Positions 1 to 8,296 of a DNA stretch of 37,418 nt are shown in pieces; the first letter of the stretch is position 1, and each line of letters begins with the position of its first letter. This stretch comes from a virus. The notes below the pieces were generated by a model. The model had not been told where the DNA came from. It did not search any database and was given only the letters and a program-made list of their open reading frames with translations. A program made the position numbers and the translations under genes. Where the stretch lies: the IMG/VR virus record IMGVR_UViG_3300032092_000106, positions 1 to 37,418 of that record, one strand, 5' to 3'.

Positions 1-182
1 CCAGTGCGCCATTTGACTCATCTACATGGACAACAATATATGATAATCCAGCCATCAATCATGGTACACTTAGTCTTGGCTTTGGATGTTCAATACCAGT
101 TCTCTCAATAGTAACATTAGAGGGTGTAGCTAAAACTACATATGTTGATTGGGCTTCTGTTATATGGGATCAACAAAGATAA
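1..182 (+). CDS. 3' end of a virion protein gene (partial)
   Basis: An open frame entering from the left edge (codons start at position 3) runs without stops to TAA at 180-182. The visible 59 residues end in WASVIWDQQR and are rich in Ser, Thr, Ile and aromatic residues, as in beta-structured fibre or baseplate proteins. It lies directly upstream of late-type genes on the same strand, so a structural role is likely, but no family can be named from this fragment. The start is outside the window. Confidence 0.6.
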   Translation, partial: SAPFDSSTWTTIYDNPAINHGTLSLGFGCSIPVLSIVTLEGVAKTTYVDWASVIWDQQR

Positions 183-202
183 TACTGGTTTTTTTAACTT
201 AA

Positions 203-209
203 CTAAATA
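203..209 (+). promoter_or_regulatory. T4-type late promoter (CTAAATA)
   Basis: CTAAATA matches the late box seen before the sheath, endonuclease and tube genes. Here 16 bases, not 5, separate it from the ATG at 226, so this transcript would have a leader of about 11 bases. It is the exception to the leaderless rule. Confidence 0.5.
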
Positions 210-225
210 ACAATCGTTTTTAACT

Positions 226-639
226 ATGAACCTAACAACGCAAACACAACGACAACTAGCAGCAGTAGAAGCTCATGGTGATACATGTCTTCGTTCTCTC
301 ATCTCATTTGCAGAATGCCTAAATCGAGCTCACAAAGACTTTTGGGCTAAATCAGATGATGAACTACAAGCATTCTTACAAGCACTTCTAGACTCAGGTA
401 ATTTAACAACACTGTTTCAAGACCACGAGTTCTATGCAAACACGACTAACTCTATTCTACAAAGATATGGCGCGACTCCTGTTTGCACAACTGGTGCATT
501 GAAAGATTTTACAATTCAGAACGGTGTAGTAGTTATTACACAACCTATTATAGCACCACCTGAGCCAGATATTATCACACCACCAGAACCTGATATTATT
601 GCTCCACCTGAGCCAGATATTACTGAGCCAACATCATAA
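226..639 (+). CDS. Small late protein with Pro/Glu-rich repeat tail
   Basis: A 137-residue protein of unknown function. The first 100 residues are mixed and globular-looking. The C terminus carries three copies of a PPEPDI-type motif (residues about 109-133), a proline/acid-rich extended tail of the kind that serves as a flexible linker or spacer in virion-associated proteins. It is preceded by a late-promoter box and lies between the partial virion gene and the convergent protease gene, so late expression is inferred. No domain was recognised. Confidence 0.7.
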   Translation: MNLTTQTQRQLAAVEAHGDTCLRSLISFAECLNRAHKDFWAKSDDELQAFLQALLDSGNLTTLFQDHEFYANTTNSILQRYGATPVCTTGALKDFTIQNGVVVITQPIIAPPEPDIITPPEPDIIAPPEPDITEPTS

Positions 640-667
640 TATTGGTTGTTAAATTTGTGATCAAATC

Positions 668-1921
668 TTATCCAAGAATATTTGGATCGGTAGCTACACT
701 AACAACATAATTTGTATTGATTCCAGCCCTTGCATCAACTTCAGCGATCATTGCGTTGAGGAGTGATTCACTTGTTAATGTTCCACTATTTGGAAATGTC
801 ATAATGGAATATAATGCAAGATCATTATTTGGTAATGGTAAAAATACAGGACTACCAGAATCACCAGTAATACCGTTAGATTGAAAGTTCTCATAAATTT
901 CAAATAATCCCATTTGAAAACGTCCACCCGCCGAAGTATGTGGGATATATGATATATTAGTTCCAATAGTAACTGGTGCTGTTGGATATGGGAAATTTAA
1001 ATTATAACTTTGTGATATTGTCGCAAACTTAATTTCTCTCGCTTGATTTGTTGTTATAAATGCATTTGAAATTTCGGAACTCACACTTTGCACATTATTA
1101 CTAGCCGATAAAAATGTCGAAGGATATGCCCAATCACCAACTACTGAATATTTTTTAATTGAAGCTGGTAATGGAGAATCTAGTAAGAAAACGCACAAAT
1201 CTCCAACATTCAAAGTTTGTGGTTTTAATTCTGATCCAGTAGTTTGTGCAATAATAGTTCTAGTAATAACCTGATTGTCTGGTGTGCAAAAACGTAATAT
1301 TTCACCAACTTTATTTCGGGTTTCATAATGATATGTGCAAATATAATGTCGTGGAGTGATACATGCTCCACCTCCAAAAAATCCTCCATAAAGATATGAT
1401 ACCGCAACACCTGAAAAATCCCAATTAGCACCCCAACAATTCGGGTTTCTTTGTATACCTCCATTAGCTACACATTCTGCATATGTTGCACCATTATAAT
1501 ATCTTAATGATTTATTGATATTGACTTTATTTAAAATAGTATTCAGCGAAAATTTACCATTTGTCCCAGAAACAAAATCTGATAATGTTGAAACACTATA
1601 AGACATATTTTCTGGTGGAAAATTTAAAACTATTGATTTTTTAAATGTTCCAAAATCGAGAATAACTGTAGCTGCGCCCTCCCCTAAACGATTGACAACA
1701 TTATCTTGGATTTCACAAATTTGCGGTGTCAAATTACTTAATGTGGCACTATCCATTGGATAGGATATTTGATAATTTGAATATGCTGATTCATATGTAT
1801 CAACTGTGAAGATTCCATCTCCAATGGTTTCGACTGTAGAACTTTCAGAATAGCCTACAGGAATTTCTAATATACTAATATTAGGAAGATAGTCGGATGA
1901 TTGTTTTTGTATAATATTCAT
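668..1921 (-). CDS. Trypsin-like serine protease, probably virion-associated
   Basis: A 417-residue protein whose C-terminal two thirds has the layout of chymotrypsin-fold (S1-like) proteases. ITPRHYICTYHY at 188-199 aligns with the usual ISPRHVLTAAHC block, so His198 is the likely catalytic His. GDLCVFLLD at 240-248 matches the Asp block (Asp241), and TGDSGSPVF at 352-360 holds the nucleophile Ser355. The first 130 residues are a separate, Ser/Thr-rich region that may attach it to the particle. No signal peptide is obvious. It starts one base after the stop of the minus-strand fibre-like gene, so the two form an operon read from the late promoter at 3296-3302. Possible roles are processing of tail or fibre proteins or attack on host surface protein. 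Family assignment rests on motifs only. Confidence 0.75.
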   Translation of the reverse strand: MNIIQKQSSDYLPNISILEIPVGYSESSTVETIGDGIFTVDTYESAYSNYQISYPMDSATLSNLTPQICEIQDNVVNRLGEGAATVILDFGTFKKSIVLNFPPENMSYSVSTLSDFVSGTNGKFSLNTILNKVNINKSLRYYNGATYAECVANGGIQRNPNCWGANWDFSGVAVSYLYGGFFGGGACITPRHYICTYHYETRNKVGEILRFCTPDNQVITRTIIAQTTGSELKPQTLNVGDLCVFLLDSPLPASIKKYSVVGDWAYPSTFLSASNNVQSVSSEISNAFITTNQAREIKFATISQSYNLNFPYPTAPVTIGTNISYIPHTSAGGRFQMGLFEIYENFQSNGITGDSGSPVFLPLPNNDLALYSIMTFPNSGTLTSESLLNAMIAEVDARAGINTNYVVSVATDPNILG

Positions 1922-1922
1922 T

Positions 1923-3290
1923 TTATGATAAAGGTTTTACGATAAATCCAAAAGTTCCTGTGCAAAATAGGTTAGTGTCTAAGTCAGTATTTCCATCAGA
2001 AAGTAATGCCAAAGCAACATTAAGTGACCTCGGAACATTATCTATGCCAGTAATATTGCCAATGTTTTGATATGCAGAATCATTGATATCACATCCATCG
2101 ACATATGTCCCTGTTCTCGTTATTGTTCGATAAAAAGAATTTGGGAGACTACCAGTTTGTGCTGTTAAATTAAGCTGCCAAGGTTGACCAGTATTTCCAT
2201 TATTTGTTATTGAAAAAGTAGCATCAAAAGTTCTTACTTTTTTTGTATAATTTTCATCAGCAGTAGCAATTAAAAACATCCATCCGGGTTCTTCAAAACT
2301 TAACGGATCTTCGACTTCAGAAGGGTAAATGTAAAAGTATACATCAGGTTTTAGATTTGGAGTAGTGCTAGGACATAATAAACTTATCTCAGATGTGATA
2401 TATAAAAAATTACCATTTTGTGCTTCGTTTTCATTAAGATAAATTTTACAAAGTGGTGCAATAAGATTCATATTGACCATCATCGAAGAACCTTTAGTCA
2501 CACCAAAACGAGAAATTGTATTACTCGTTACAAATTCTGGCAAAACATCACCATTAGAAATGTCATCATGAATGACCATATTCCCATTTGAATTTAAACC
2601 CAATGAACCAGATGGCAATGCAACTTCACCAGTATCTGAGAGTTGTATTGATGTAATTTCTATATTTTCTGGTAAAAATTCCGCTCCAATTTTTGAAGGT
2701 TCTGCTGCTTCACCTCCAATTGACCCCAATACATTATCCTGATTTACAATTTTTGTAAATGTAGCAGTTGCAACACCACCACTTCTTCTACATATATAAT
2801 CAGTGAATGGTCCGACTCCGCTTACTACAGAAACCCTTACAATTTGACCATCGAATGCATTAGTTACTCCATTTATTGGAACACTGGTCAAATAAAGGGG
2901 AGCATTTGCTTGCAAAACATTTTGTGCAACTGCGCTTAAAGAAGTACGAACAGTGTTACCACCTTGAGAGATAGAAAATAACTCACCACCAGAAAGTGTA
3001 GCCGATGTGGATAGTCTAGTAGGAATTTGAAGATATGTCGAAGAGAGATATGTATTAACAGTGCTTAAAGAAGTGCGAACACTATTACCACCCTGTGAAA
3101 TGGAAAGTAACTCACTACCCAAAAGAATAGACGATGTAGATAATCTAGTAGGAATTTGAAGATAAGTTGATGAGAGATATGTATTAACAGTGCTTAAAGA
3201 AGTACGAACAGTCTCCCCACTTTGGACAATTGGAATTAATTCTGCTCCTGACAGTGGTGAAGCTGTTAATAATGACGAAATCTTTGGCAT
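1923..3290 (-). CDS. Fibre-like structural protein with triplicated N-terminal module
   Basis: A 455-residue protein. Residues about 4-122 contain three copies of a 43-residue unit (LSGxEL..I.QGG..VRTSLS..., with TYLQIPTRLSTS linkers). Modules of this LxGxELxPxxQGG type are common in phage tail fibres and other tail appendage proteins. The rest is Ser/Thr/Asn-rich with many short beta-prone stretches and no catalytic motif. The start ATG lies 5 bases after a CTAAATA late box on the minus strand, and the gene is followed by the protease gene with a 1-base gap. A host-recognition or decoration role is inferred. Being inverted relative to the surrounding tail genes suggests the pair was acquired as a cassette. 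Confidence 0.7.
   Translation of the reverse strand: MPKISSLLTASPLSGAELIPIVQSGETVRTSLSTVNTYLSSTYLQIPTRLSTSSILLGSELLSISQGGNSVRTSLSTVNTYLSSTYLQIPTRLSTSATLSGGELFSISQGGNTVRTSLSAVAQNVLQANAPLYLTSVPINGVTNAFDGQIVRVSVVSGVGPFTDYICRRSGGVATATFTKIVNQDNVLGSIGGEAAEPSKIGAEFLPENIEITSIQLSDTGEVALPSGSLGLNSNGNMVIHDDISNGDVLPEFVTSNTISRFGVTKGSSMMVNMNLIAPLCKIYLNENEAQNGNFLYITSEISLLCPSTTPNLKPDVYFYIYPSEVEDPLSFEEPGWMFLIATADENYTKKVRTFDATFSITNNGNTGQPWQLNLTAQTGSLPNSFYRTITRTGTYVDGCDINDSAYQNIGNITGIDNVPRSLNVALALLSDGNTDLDTNLFCTGTFGFIVKPLS
2925..3281 (-). repeat. Three 129-bp in-frame repeats in the fibre-like gene
   Basis: The coding sequence repeats with a period of 43 codons: VRTSLS recurs at residues 28, 71 and 114. Copies 1 and 2 share the long TVNTYLSSTYLQIPTRLSTS segment almost base for base. 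Copy 3 has diverged after VRTSLS. Such repeats can expand or contract by recombination. Confidence 0.85.
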
Positions 3291-3295
3291 GATAT

Positions 3296-3302
3296 TATTT
3301 AG
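3296..3302 (-). promoter_or_regulatory. Late promoter, minus strand (CTAAATA)
   Basis: On the minus strand CTAAATA is followed by ATATC and then the ATG of the fibre-like gene, giving a spacing of exactly 5. The 93-base gap 3291-3383 therefore holds two divergent late promoters and nothing else that I can see. Confidence 0.75.
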
Positions 3303-3371
3303 TCGATCTTACCATTAACTGATTTATTTTAACTTTTAAAAATATGCAAATAAAAATTCAGCCGAAAATAT

Positions 3372-3378
3372 CTAAATA
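3372..3378 (+). promoter_or_regulatory. Late promoter of tail sheath (CTAAATA)
   Basis: CTAAATA, then CAGTT, then ATG. With the T4 late box at -13/-6, transcription would start at or next to the A of the ATG. Confidence 0.75.
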
Positions 3379-3383
3379 CAGTT

Positions 3384-6122
3384 ATGGCATTTAGAATCAA
3401 TCAATCTCCCGCAGTCACTATCCTTGAACGCGATTTGTCTTTAATCGCACCAAATAACGCTGGAACCAATGTTTTTATCGCTGGATTCACCCCCCAAGGT
3501 CCCACAGATGAAGTTTTAAAAATTACTACTAGAGATGAACTAGAAGCAATTTATGGTGTCCCAACAAATAGTGCAGAAAGATATTTTTATTACTCAGTAA
3601 GAGAATTGTTAAATTCTCCTGCAAGTATCTATACTTTCCGTCTCCCATACGGAACTGGATCTGGAGATGGTTTCGGTTCGGAACATTCAGCATTGGTATA
3701 TCCAGTTAAATCTTATACACAAGGTAATAGCTATGATAGCGTGAGTTCATTCACTTTAAACATGGTTTATGATCAGAATTTAGCTGGGACTCCTTTATCT
3801 GGTGCTGCATTCAAAATCCAAGATTCCACTGGTGCGCCAAAAACTGTAGTATTTTCTATCAATGGTCAAACACCTGCTAGAAGTGGTAACATCACAGTTC
3901 CAGTCCTTTCGACCTCTACATTTGCACAAATCTTAACTGCAATTTCGAACACGATTCCTTTATCTGCACCAAGTGTTACTGTTGCAACAACAGCACCAAA
4001 CACTTTCACAATCAGATTGAGTGGGTATGTTCCATTGGTAGAAACTCCTTCTTTGAGTTCTTCGGTTCTTGCAGGTCTAGATGATTCTGGAGATATTTTC
4101 ACTATTTCTTCTGCTCTTTCAACTGCTTATTCTACGACACCTGTTTTGGGTGATAATCTTGATATTGAAAATGGTGTTTACTTCCTTGGAGAACCAGTTC
4201 AAGTTAAATTGAGTGAAACACAATATCAACAAGCACTGGAAGGAACTCTTTTCGATTGGTCTTCTACTGCTTCTGCTAGAACTTCTCTATCGAATCTTTC
4301 GGCAATCGGTGGTGCTGGTGTTGTCGTTCTTGATAAAGCTCAAACTACTATCAATAGCCAATTCGAAGGTTACTATGTCGGTCTGACTGATAACGTTAAT
4401 TTGGATGTTGCAACCGATTTCAAAAATATCACTGGAATTAAGAGCACTTCTCTTACTGCAAATGCAGTTGGTCTTGGAACTAATACTTATACAAACATTC
4501 CAAGTGGAACTCTACAATTCAACTTGTCTTCCAGTTCTGCGGTTTCCAATAACAGTATCTCTCGTGTAATGGCTAATCTCACTGACTATGACATCGCAGG
4601 TCGTGAAGATGATGATTTGCTTGGTCTGGGAGTGTTCAAACTTCGTAAGAGTGTTTATGCCACAGAATCCTTCAAATTGGATTATGTGGTTGATGATGCG
4701 ATTGTTGGATCTATCGATAGCTTCAGAACTCAACTCAATCCTACTGGTGGTTCTGCAATTCCATTCTTCTTAGAGTCACAAGACACCAATTCTAGAAACG
4801 TCGAAATTTTGGTAAACCCATATCTTTCAAACAAATACTCCGATACTGCAATCGGTAATGATGGTCTTCCCAAGAAGAAAATCAGAGTGCTTACTCAAGC
4901 TACTGTTACGAACTATAATTCAGTTTCTGCTGCTGTTGGTGCTCCTCTGAATATTGTTAATTCTGCGATTGCTTCAATCAATACAGCAGATTCATTGTAT
5001 CCTCTGGGTGTTTATAATCCAGTTAAAATTACCCAAAAAACTATTGGCAATGTTCCAACCAAAATCAATCGTGCATTAGAATCTGTCCTCAACGATGAAA
5101 TCTATGACATTGATGTGGTTGTCGAAGCTGGTCTGGGAACTATCTTCACAATGGCTTCTGCTGCTGGAACAACATATTATGATGATACTCTCTACAATAA
5201 CACAATCAAGACTAAGTTAGATACTTTGAGAACATCTAATGACATTTTCAACGATGTTGTAGCAACAGATATTCGTGGTAGCTACAGTGCCGTGTTCAAT
5301 CAATTTGAAAACTTCTGTAACTTGCCTGTGAACACTGGTGGTCGTGGTGACTGTATCTTTATCGCTGACCCAATTCGTCACATTCTCGTGACTGGTAGAA
5401 ATACCAAAGTGTTGGCAGATAGAAACAACAATTTCCAACAACATGTGTATTGGGCAATGCGTCACCAATTCGAATTGGAAAACACTTCCTATGCTGCTGC
5501 ATATGCGAACTGGGTTCAAGTGTTTGAAGAATTTAATGGTGATAAAGTATGGATTCCATTCTCAGCATTCCAAGGTGCTATCATAGCAAGAAGTTCTGCA
5601 AACAATTATCCATGGTCTGCTCCTGCTGGATTTAACCGTGGTCTATTGACATCCTCTGCACTCGATCTGGCAATCAATCCTAATCAGAAACAACGTGATG
5701 AGCTTTACAAGATCAACTTGAATCCTGTGATGTTCTCTGCATCGCAAGGTATGGTAGTGTTCGGTCAAAAGACCATGCAGCGCAAACCTAGTGCCTTCGA
5801 CCGCATCAACGTTCGCAGATTGTTCCAAGCACTGGAAAGACCTACCAAAAAGGCTTCTCAATTCTTCATCTTTGAACCGAATACCGAATTCACTAGAAAT
5901 CGTTTGGTCATCGCTATCGATCCAATCTTCCAATTCGCGAAGCAAAATGATGGATTGTATGATTATCTGATCATCTGCGATGAAAGAAACAACACTCCAC
6001 AAGTTATTGACAACAATGAGTTGAAAGTGGACATCTTGATCAAACCTGTCAGAACTGCTGAATATATAACAGTCACATTCACTGCTACAAGAACTGATGC
6101 GGTGTTTGATGAATTGATCTAA
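3384..6122 (+). CDS. Contractile tail sheath protein (T4 gp18-like)
   Basis: A 912-residue protein, longer than T4 gp18 (659 residues) but with the family's ends. The N terminus (FRINQSPAVTILERDLS) and the region just after it (FIAGFTPQGPTDEVLKI) are typical of sheath subunits. The conserved C-terminal domain contains WIPFSAFQGAI, PWSAPAGFNRG, FDRINVRRLFQALER and FIFEPNTEFTRNRL, followed by a DILIKPVRTAEYITVTF strand. The extra length lies in the variable middle (about residues 100-450), where surface domains are inserted in this family. It polymerises around the tail tube and contracts to drive the tube through the cell envelope. It is followed by a strong terminator and then, after two inserted genes, by the tail tube gene, as 18-19 order predicts. 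Confidence 0.95.
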   Translation: MAFRINQSPAVTILERDLSLIAPNNAGTNVFIAGFTPQGPTDEVLKITTRDELEAIYGVPTNSAERYFYYSVRELLNSPASIYTFRLPYGTGSGDGFGSEHSALVYPVKSYTQGNSYDSVSSFTLNMVYDQNLAGTPLSGAAFKIQDSTGAPKTVVFSINGQTPARSGNITVPVLSTSTFAQILTAISNTIPLSAPSVTVATTAPNTFTIRLSGYVPLVETPSLSSSVLAGLDDSGDIFTISSALSTAYSTTPVLGDNLDIENGVYFLGEPVQVKLSETQYQQALEGTLFDWSSTASARTSLSNLSAIGGAGVVVLDKAQTTINSQFEGYYVGLTDNVNLDVATDFKNITGIKSTSLTANAVGLGTNTYTNIPSGTLQFNLSSSSAVSNNSISRVMANLTDYDIAGREDDDLLGLGVFKLRKSVYATESFKLDYVVDDAIVGSIDSFRTQLNPTGGSAIPFFLESQDTNSRNVEILVNPYLSNKYSDTAIGNDGLPKKKIRVLTQATVTNYNSVSAAVGAPLNIVNSAIASINTADSLYPLGVYNPVKITQKTIGNVPTKINRALESVLNDEIYDIDVVVEAGLGTIFTMASAAGTTYYDDTLYNNTIKTKLDTLRTSNDIFNDVVATDIRGSYSAVFNQFENFCNLPVNTGGRGDCIFIADPIRHILVTGRNTKVLADRNNNFQQHVYWAMRHQFELENTSYAAAYANWVQVFEEFNGDKVWIPFSAFQGAIIARSSANNYPWSAPAGFNRGLLTSSALDLAINPNQKQRDELYKINLNPVMFSASQGMVVFGQKTMQRKPSAFDRINVRRLFQALERPTKKASQFFIFEPNTEFTRNRLVIAIDPIFQFAKQNDGLYDYLIICDERNNTPQVIDNNELKVDILIKPVRTAEYITVTFTATRTDAVFDELI

Positions 6123-6135
6123 AATAATATAATAT

Positions 6136-6172
6136 AACCCTTCCATTCGTTAAGGATGGAAGGGTTTTTTTT
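6136..6172 (+). terminator. Rho-independent terminator after tail sheath
   Basis: An 11-bp perfect stem, AACCCTTCCAT (6136-6146) with ATGGAAGGGTT (6156-6166), and a 9-base loop, run into eight T residues (6165-6172). The next gene's ATG is the very next base, 6173. Confidence 0.9.
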
Positions 6173-6901
6173 ATGATTGAAAAACCAAAAATTCATGTAT
6201 TTACTATATGTTATAATGAAGAAAAAATAATTCCATTTTTTCTTGATCATTATAAATATGCAGACAAAATTACTGTTTATGATAATGAATCGACAGATAG
6301 TTCCAGAGATCTTTTGCTGAAAGATCCAAGAGTTGAATTGATCACTTATCAAACTGATAACAAATTACATGATGGTGAATATGTTAGAATAAAAGAATCT
6401 TGTTGGAAAAATACTGATTGTGAATATGCAATTATTGTTGATATGGACGAATTTGTATATCATCCAAATATAAAAGATTTTCTCATGGAAGATAACCATG
6501 CAGCATATAAACCAAAAGGATACAATATGATCAGTGAAGTATTTCCAGAAAATGGAACTTTAACTGAAAAGGTGAATATGGGCGTTAAAGATTCTAAGTA
6601 TTCTAAACTATGTATATTAAACACTAAAAAAGTTGAATCTATCAAATATAAATTGGGTTGTCATGAATCGAGTATTATTATGAATAACCCAGAAGATAAA
6701 GTTATTCATACAAACAATTTAAAATTATTACATTATAAAAATTTATCTTTTGATTATAGATTCAAAAAACACGAAGAATATAGAAAAAGAAGAAGTGAAT
6801 TTAATAATAGAGAGGGTGCAGGTACACATTATTTACATAATGAAGAAAAACAACGAAAAGAATTTGAAAAAATTCTTCTTAATATGAAAAAAGTGATATG
6901 A
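6173..6901 (+). CDS. Glycosyltransferase (GT-A, GT2-like)
   Basis: A 242-residue protein. FTICYNEEKIIPFFLDHY (residues 9-26) is the nucleotide-sugar binding start of the Glyco_tranf_2_4 group, and VYDNESTDSS follows. VDMDEF near residue 88 is the metal-binding DxD. It transfers a sugar from a nucleotide donor, either to a phage structural protein, to DNA or to a host surface polymer; which cannot be told here. The start is fixed by the terminator: ATG is immediately after its T tract, with no room for a ribosome binding site. The gene sits between sheath and tube genes, which are usually adjacent, so it looks like an insertion. Its base composition is clearly more AT-rich than the sheath gene. 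Confidence 0.8.
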   Translation: MIEKPKIHVFTICYNEEKIIPFFLDHYKYADKITVYDNESTDSSRDLLLKDPRVELITYQTDNKLHDGEYVRIKESCWKNTDCEYAIIVDMDEFVYHPNIKDFLMEDNHAAYKPKGYNMISEVFPENGTLTEKVNMGVKDSKYSKLCILNTKKVESIKYKLGCHESSIIMNNPEDKVIHTNNLKLLHYKNLSFDYRFKKHEEYRKRRSEFNNREGAGTHYLHNEEKQRKEFEKILLNMKKVI

Positions 6902-6939
6902 ATGTTCTTTCAAATAACCGAAAAATATGATTTGTCACA

Positions 6940-6946
6940 CTAAATA
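6940..6946 (+). promoter_or_regulatory. Late promoter of homing endonuclease (CTAAATA)
   Basis: CTAAATA, GTAAC, ATG: spacing 5. It is part of a segment that matches the tail tube gene's 5' region (see repeat 6940-6974). Confidence 0.7.
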
Positions 6947-6974
6947 GTAACATGGCAACGAATATCGAAACTTT
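6940..6974 (+). repeat. Copy 1 of duplicated late promoter plus first codons
   Basis: The promoter, ATGGCA, and ACGAATATCGAAACTTT here match 7712-7749, with one 3-base gap and one mismatch in the coding part. The first codons read MATNIET here and MAGTNIET in the tail tube gene. Confidence 0.85.
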
Positions 6975-7719
6975 AGGTGAGGCTATTGAATATAAACAAT
7001 GCCCCGCTATTTATATTTTAAAAAATAATATCAATGGTAAGGTTTATGTTGGAGAGACCATGAATTTAAGGCAGCGAGTGTATTCTTATCATAAGTCGAA
7101 TATGGATACGCTTAGACCAATATTGAGAGCTATAAACAAACACGGATTGGAAAATTTTTCATTTGAATATCAATATCATCCAAATTTTTCTAAAGATGAA
7201 TTGTTGGATTTAGAAGAAAAATTGATAAAGGAACATAATAGTTTGATGAGTGGAAATGGTTATAATGTTTGTTCCAGAGGTCAAAATAGATATTCTGCCA
7301 CCCAATCATTGGAAGCTAGAAAAAAAAGAAAAGAAATATTCAAAGGACGTATTCTTAATGAAGAATGGAGACGAAATATGTCAAAATCAAAAACAGGTAA
7401 AAATCACCCAATGTATGGTAAAAAATTATCTGAAGAAACTAGGAAAAAAATGGGAGACTCTCGTAGAGGGGAAAAAAATTATAAATTTGGCAAAGAAACC
7501 GATGAAAAAATTAAATATAAATTAATGATGAATAGAAAGGATCGTATAGAGGTTGCCCAATATACAAAATCTGGTGAATTTGTTGCTAAATATCCATCAA
7601 TTAGAGAGGCTGCAAGACAAACTGGTATAGATAGTAGATATATTAATCCGGTTTGTGATAAAATAGGTAGGAGTGCTAAGGGATTTATATGGAAAAAAGT
7701 TATCATAGAGACTAAATAA
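6952..7719 (+). CDS. Free-standing GIY-YIG homing endonuclease
   Basis: A 255-residue protein. The GIY-YIG core opens at residues 20-34 (IYILKNNINGKVYVG), with Arg40 following and the acidic LEEKLIKEHNS helix near residue 87, where the catalytic Glu is expected. The middle carries NUMOD3-type DNA-binding motifs (NHPMYGKKLSEETRKKMG, then GEKNYKFG). The C terminus has a NUMOD1/IENR1-like helix-turn-helix (AKYPSIREAARQTGIDSRYI) ending in KGFIWKK. It resembles Seg-type mobile endonucleases of T4-like phages, which cut related genomes and spread by repair. The first seven residues look borrowed from the tail tube protein. The final codons (ACT AAA TAA) form the late promoter of the tail tube gene. 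Confidence 0.9.
   Translation: MATNIETLGEAIEYKQCPAIYILKNNINGKVYVGETMNLRQRVYSYHKSNMDTLRPILRAINKHGLENFSFEYQYHPNFSKDELLDLEEKLIKEHNSLMSGNGYNVCSRGQNRYSATQSLEARKKRKEIFKGRILNEEWRRNMSKSKTGKNHPMYGKKLSEETRKKMGDSRRGEKNYKFGKETDEKIKYKLMMNRKDRIEVAQYTKSGEFVAKYPSIREAARQTGIDSRYINPVCDKIGRSAKGFIWKKVIIETK
7712..7718 (+). promoter_or_regulatory. Late promoter of tail tube (CTAAATA)
   Basis: CTAAATA, ATACT, ATG: spacing 5. The box overlaps the stop codon of the endonuclease gene. Confidence 0.75.
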
Positions 7720-7749
7720 TACTATGGCAGGAACTAATATCGAAACTTT
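7712..7749 (+). repeat. Copy 2 of duplicated late promoter plus first codons
   Basis: The native partner of 6940-6974 at the start of the tail tube gene. The shared ATCGAAACTTT ends at 7749; weak similarity may continue a little further. Confidence 0.85.
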
Positions 7750-8296
7750 CATGAATCAAGCGATGCAAAAACAATTTGCACGAGATTTCCTTTTTAGAAT
7801 AAGACAAATTGATGTTACTGGTTTATCTCTTGATGGAGAAACTGACTTGGTTTATGCAAGAACTGCAACATTTCCCGGCAGAAACATTCAAAACAAACAA
7901 GTAAATTATAGTGGTCAAACTTTCAACCTTCCCGGTAAATCGGAATATCCCGGTTCTGAAGGATGGTCTATCGAATTTTTCGTAGATCAAAACTTAGATA
8001 TTCGTAATAAGTTGGAACGCGCATCGAGAGTTCTTTTTGATAACGAAAATACCACAGGTAATATTTGTATGCCGGGTTATGAATCCATAATCACTTTGGA
8101 CGTTTTACAAATTCCTTGTTCTCGTGGTGCTAACGCAACTGGTAATGCTCTCCAAATCGGTCAAACGATTCAATTGGTGGGTGCATCTTTGAGAGATATT
8201 GGGCAAATCGATTATCAGATTGCTGATGGTAGTGGCGAAATTTTGAATTTTACTGCAACATTTGCATACCACTTCTACAAAGATTTTACGAAATAA
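7724..8296 (+). CDS. Tail tube protein (T4 gp19-like)
   Basis: A 190-residue protein, near the 163 of T4 gp19. Characteristic features are an N-terminal amphipathic stretch, FLFRIRQIDV, the TATFPGRNIQNKQVNYSGQTF block (residues about 47-67), GWSIEFFVDQNLDIRN with its conserved acidic strand, and a C-terminal IDYQIADGSGEILNFTATFAY hairpin. It stacks as hexameric rings to make the inner tube through which DNA passes. Downstream of the sheath gene it gives the expected order, interrupted by the glycosyltransferase and homing endonuclease. A terminator follows at 8352-8382. Confidence 0.9.
   Translation: MAGTNIETFMNQAMQKQFARDFLFRIRQIDVTGLSLDGETDLVYARTATFPGRNIQNKQVNYSGQTFNLPGKSEYPGSEGWSIEFFVDQNLDIRNKLERASRVLFDNENTTGNICMPGYESIITLDVLQIPCSRGANATGNALQIGQTIQLVGASLRDIGQIDYQIADGSGEILNFTATFAYHFYKDFTK

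Noticed and set aside
640-667. Small hairpin ATTTG-TGAT-CAAAT between the convergent genes at 639 and 668
   Set aside because: Five A/T-rich pairs with no proper T tract on either strand; too weak to call a terminator.
1225-1464. Second open frame inside the protease gene on the same strand
   Set aside because: It lies entirely within the 417-residue protease frame, has no promoter or family signature, and is explained as a shadow.
5643-6146. 167-codon minus-strand open frame over the tail sheath C terminus
   Set aside because: It is antisense to the most conserved part of the sheath gene, and its product has no recognisable pattern.
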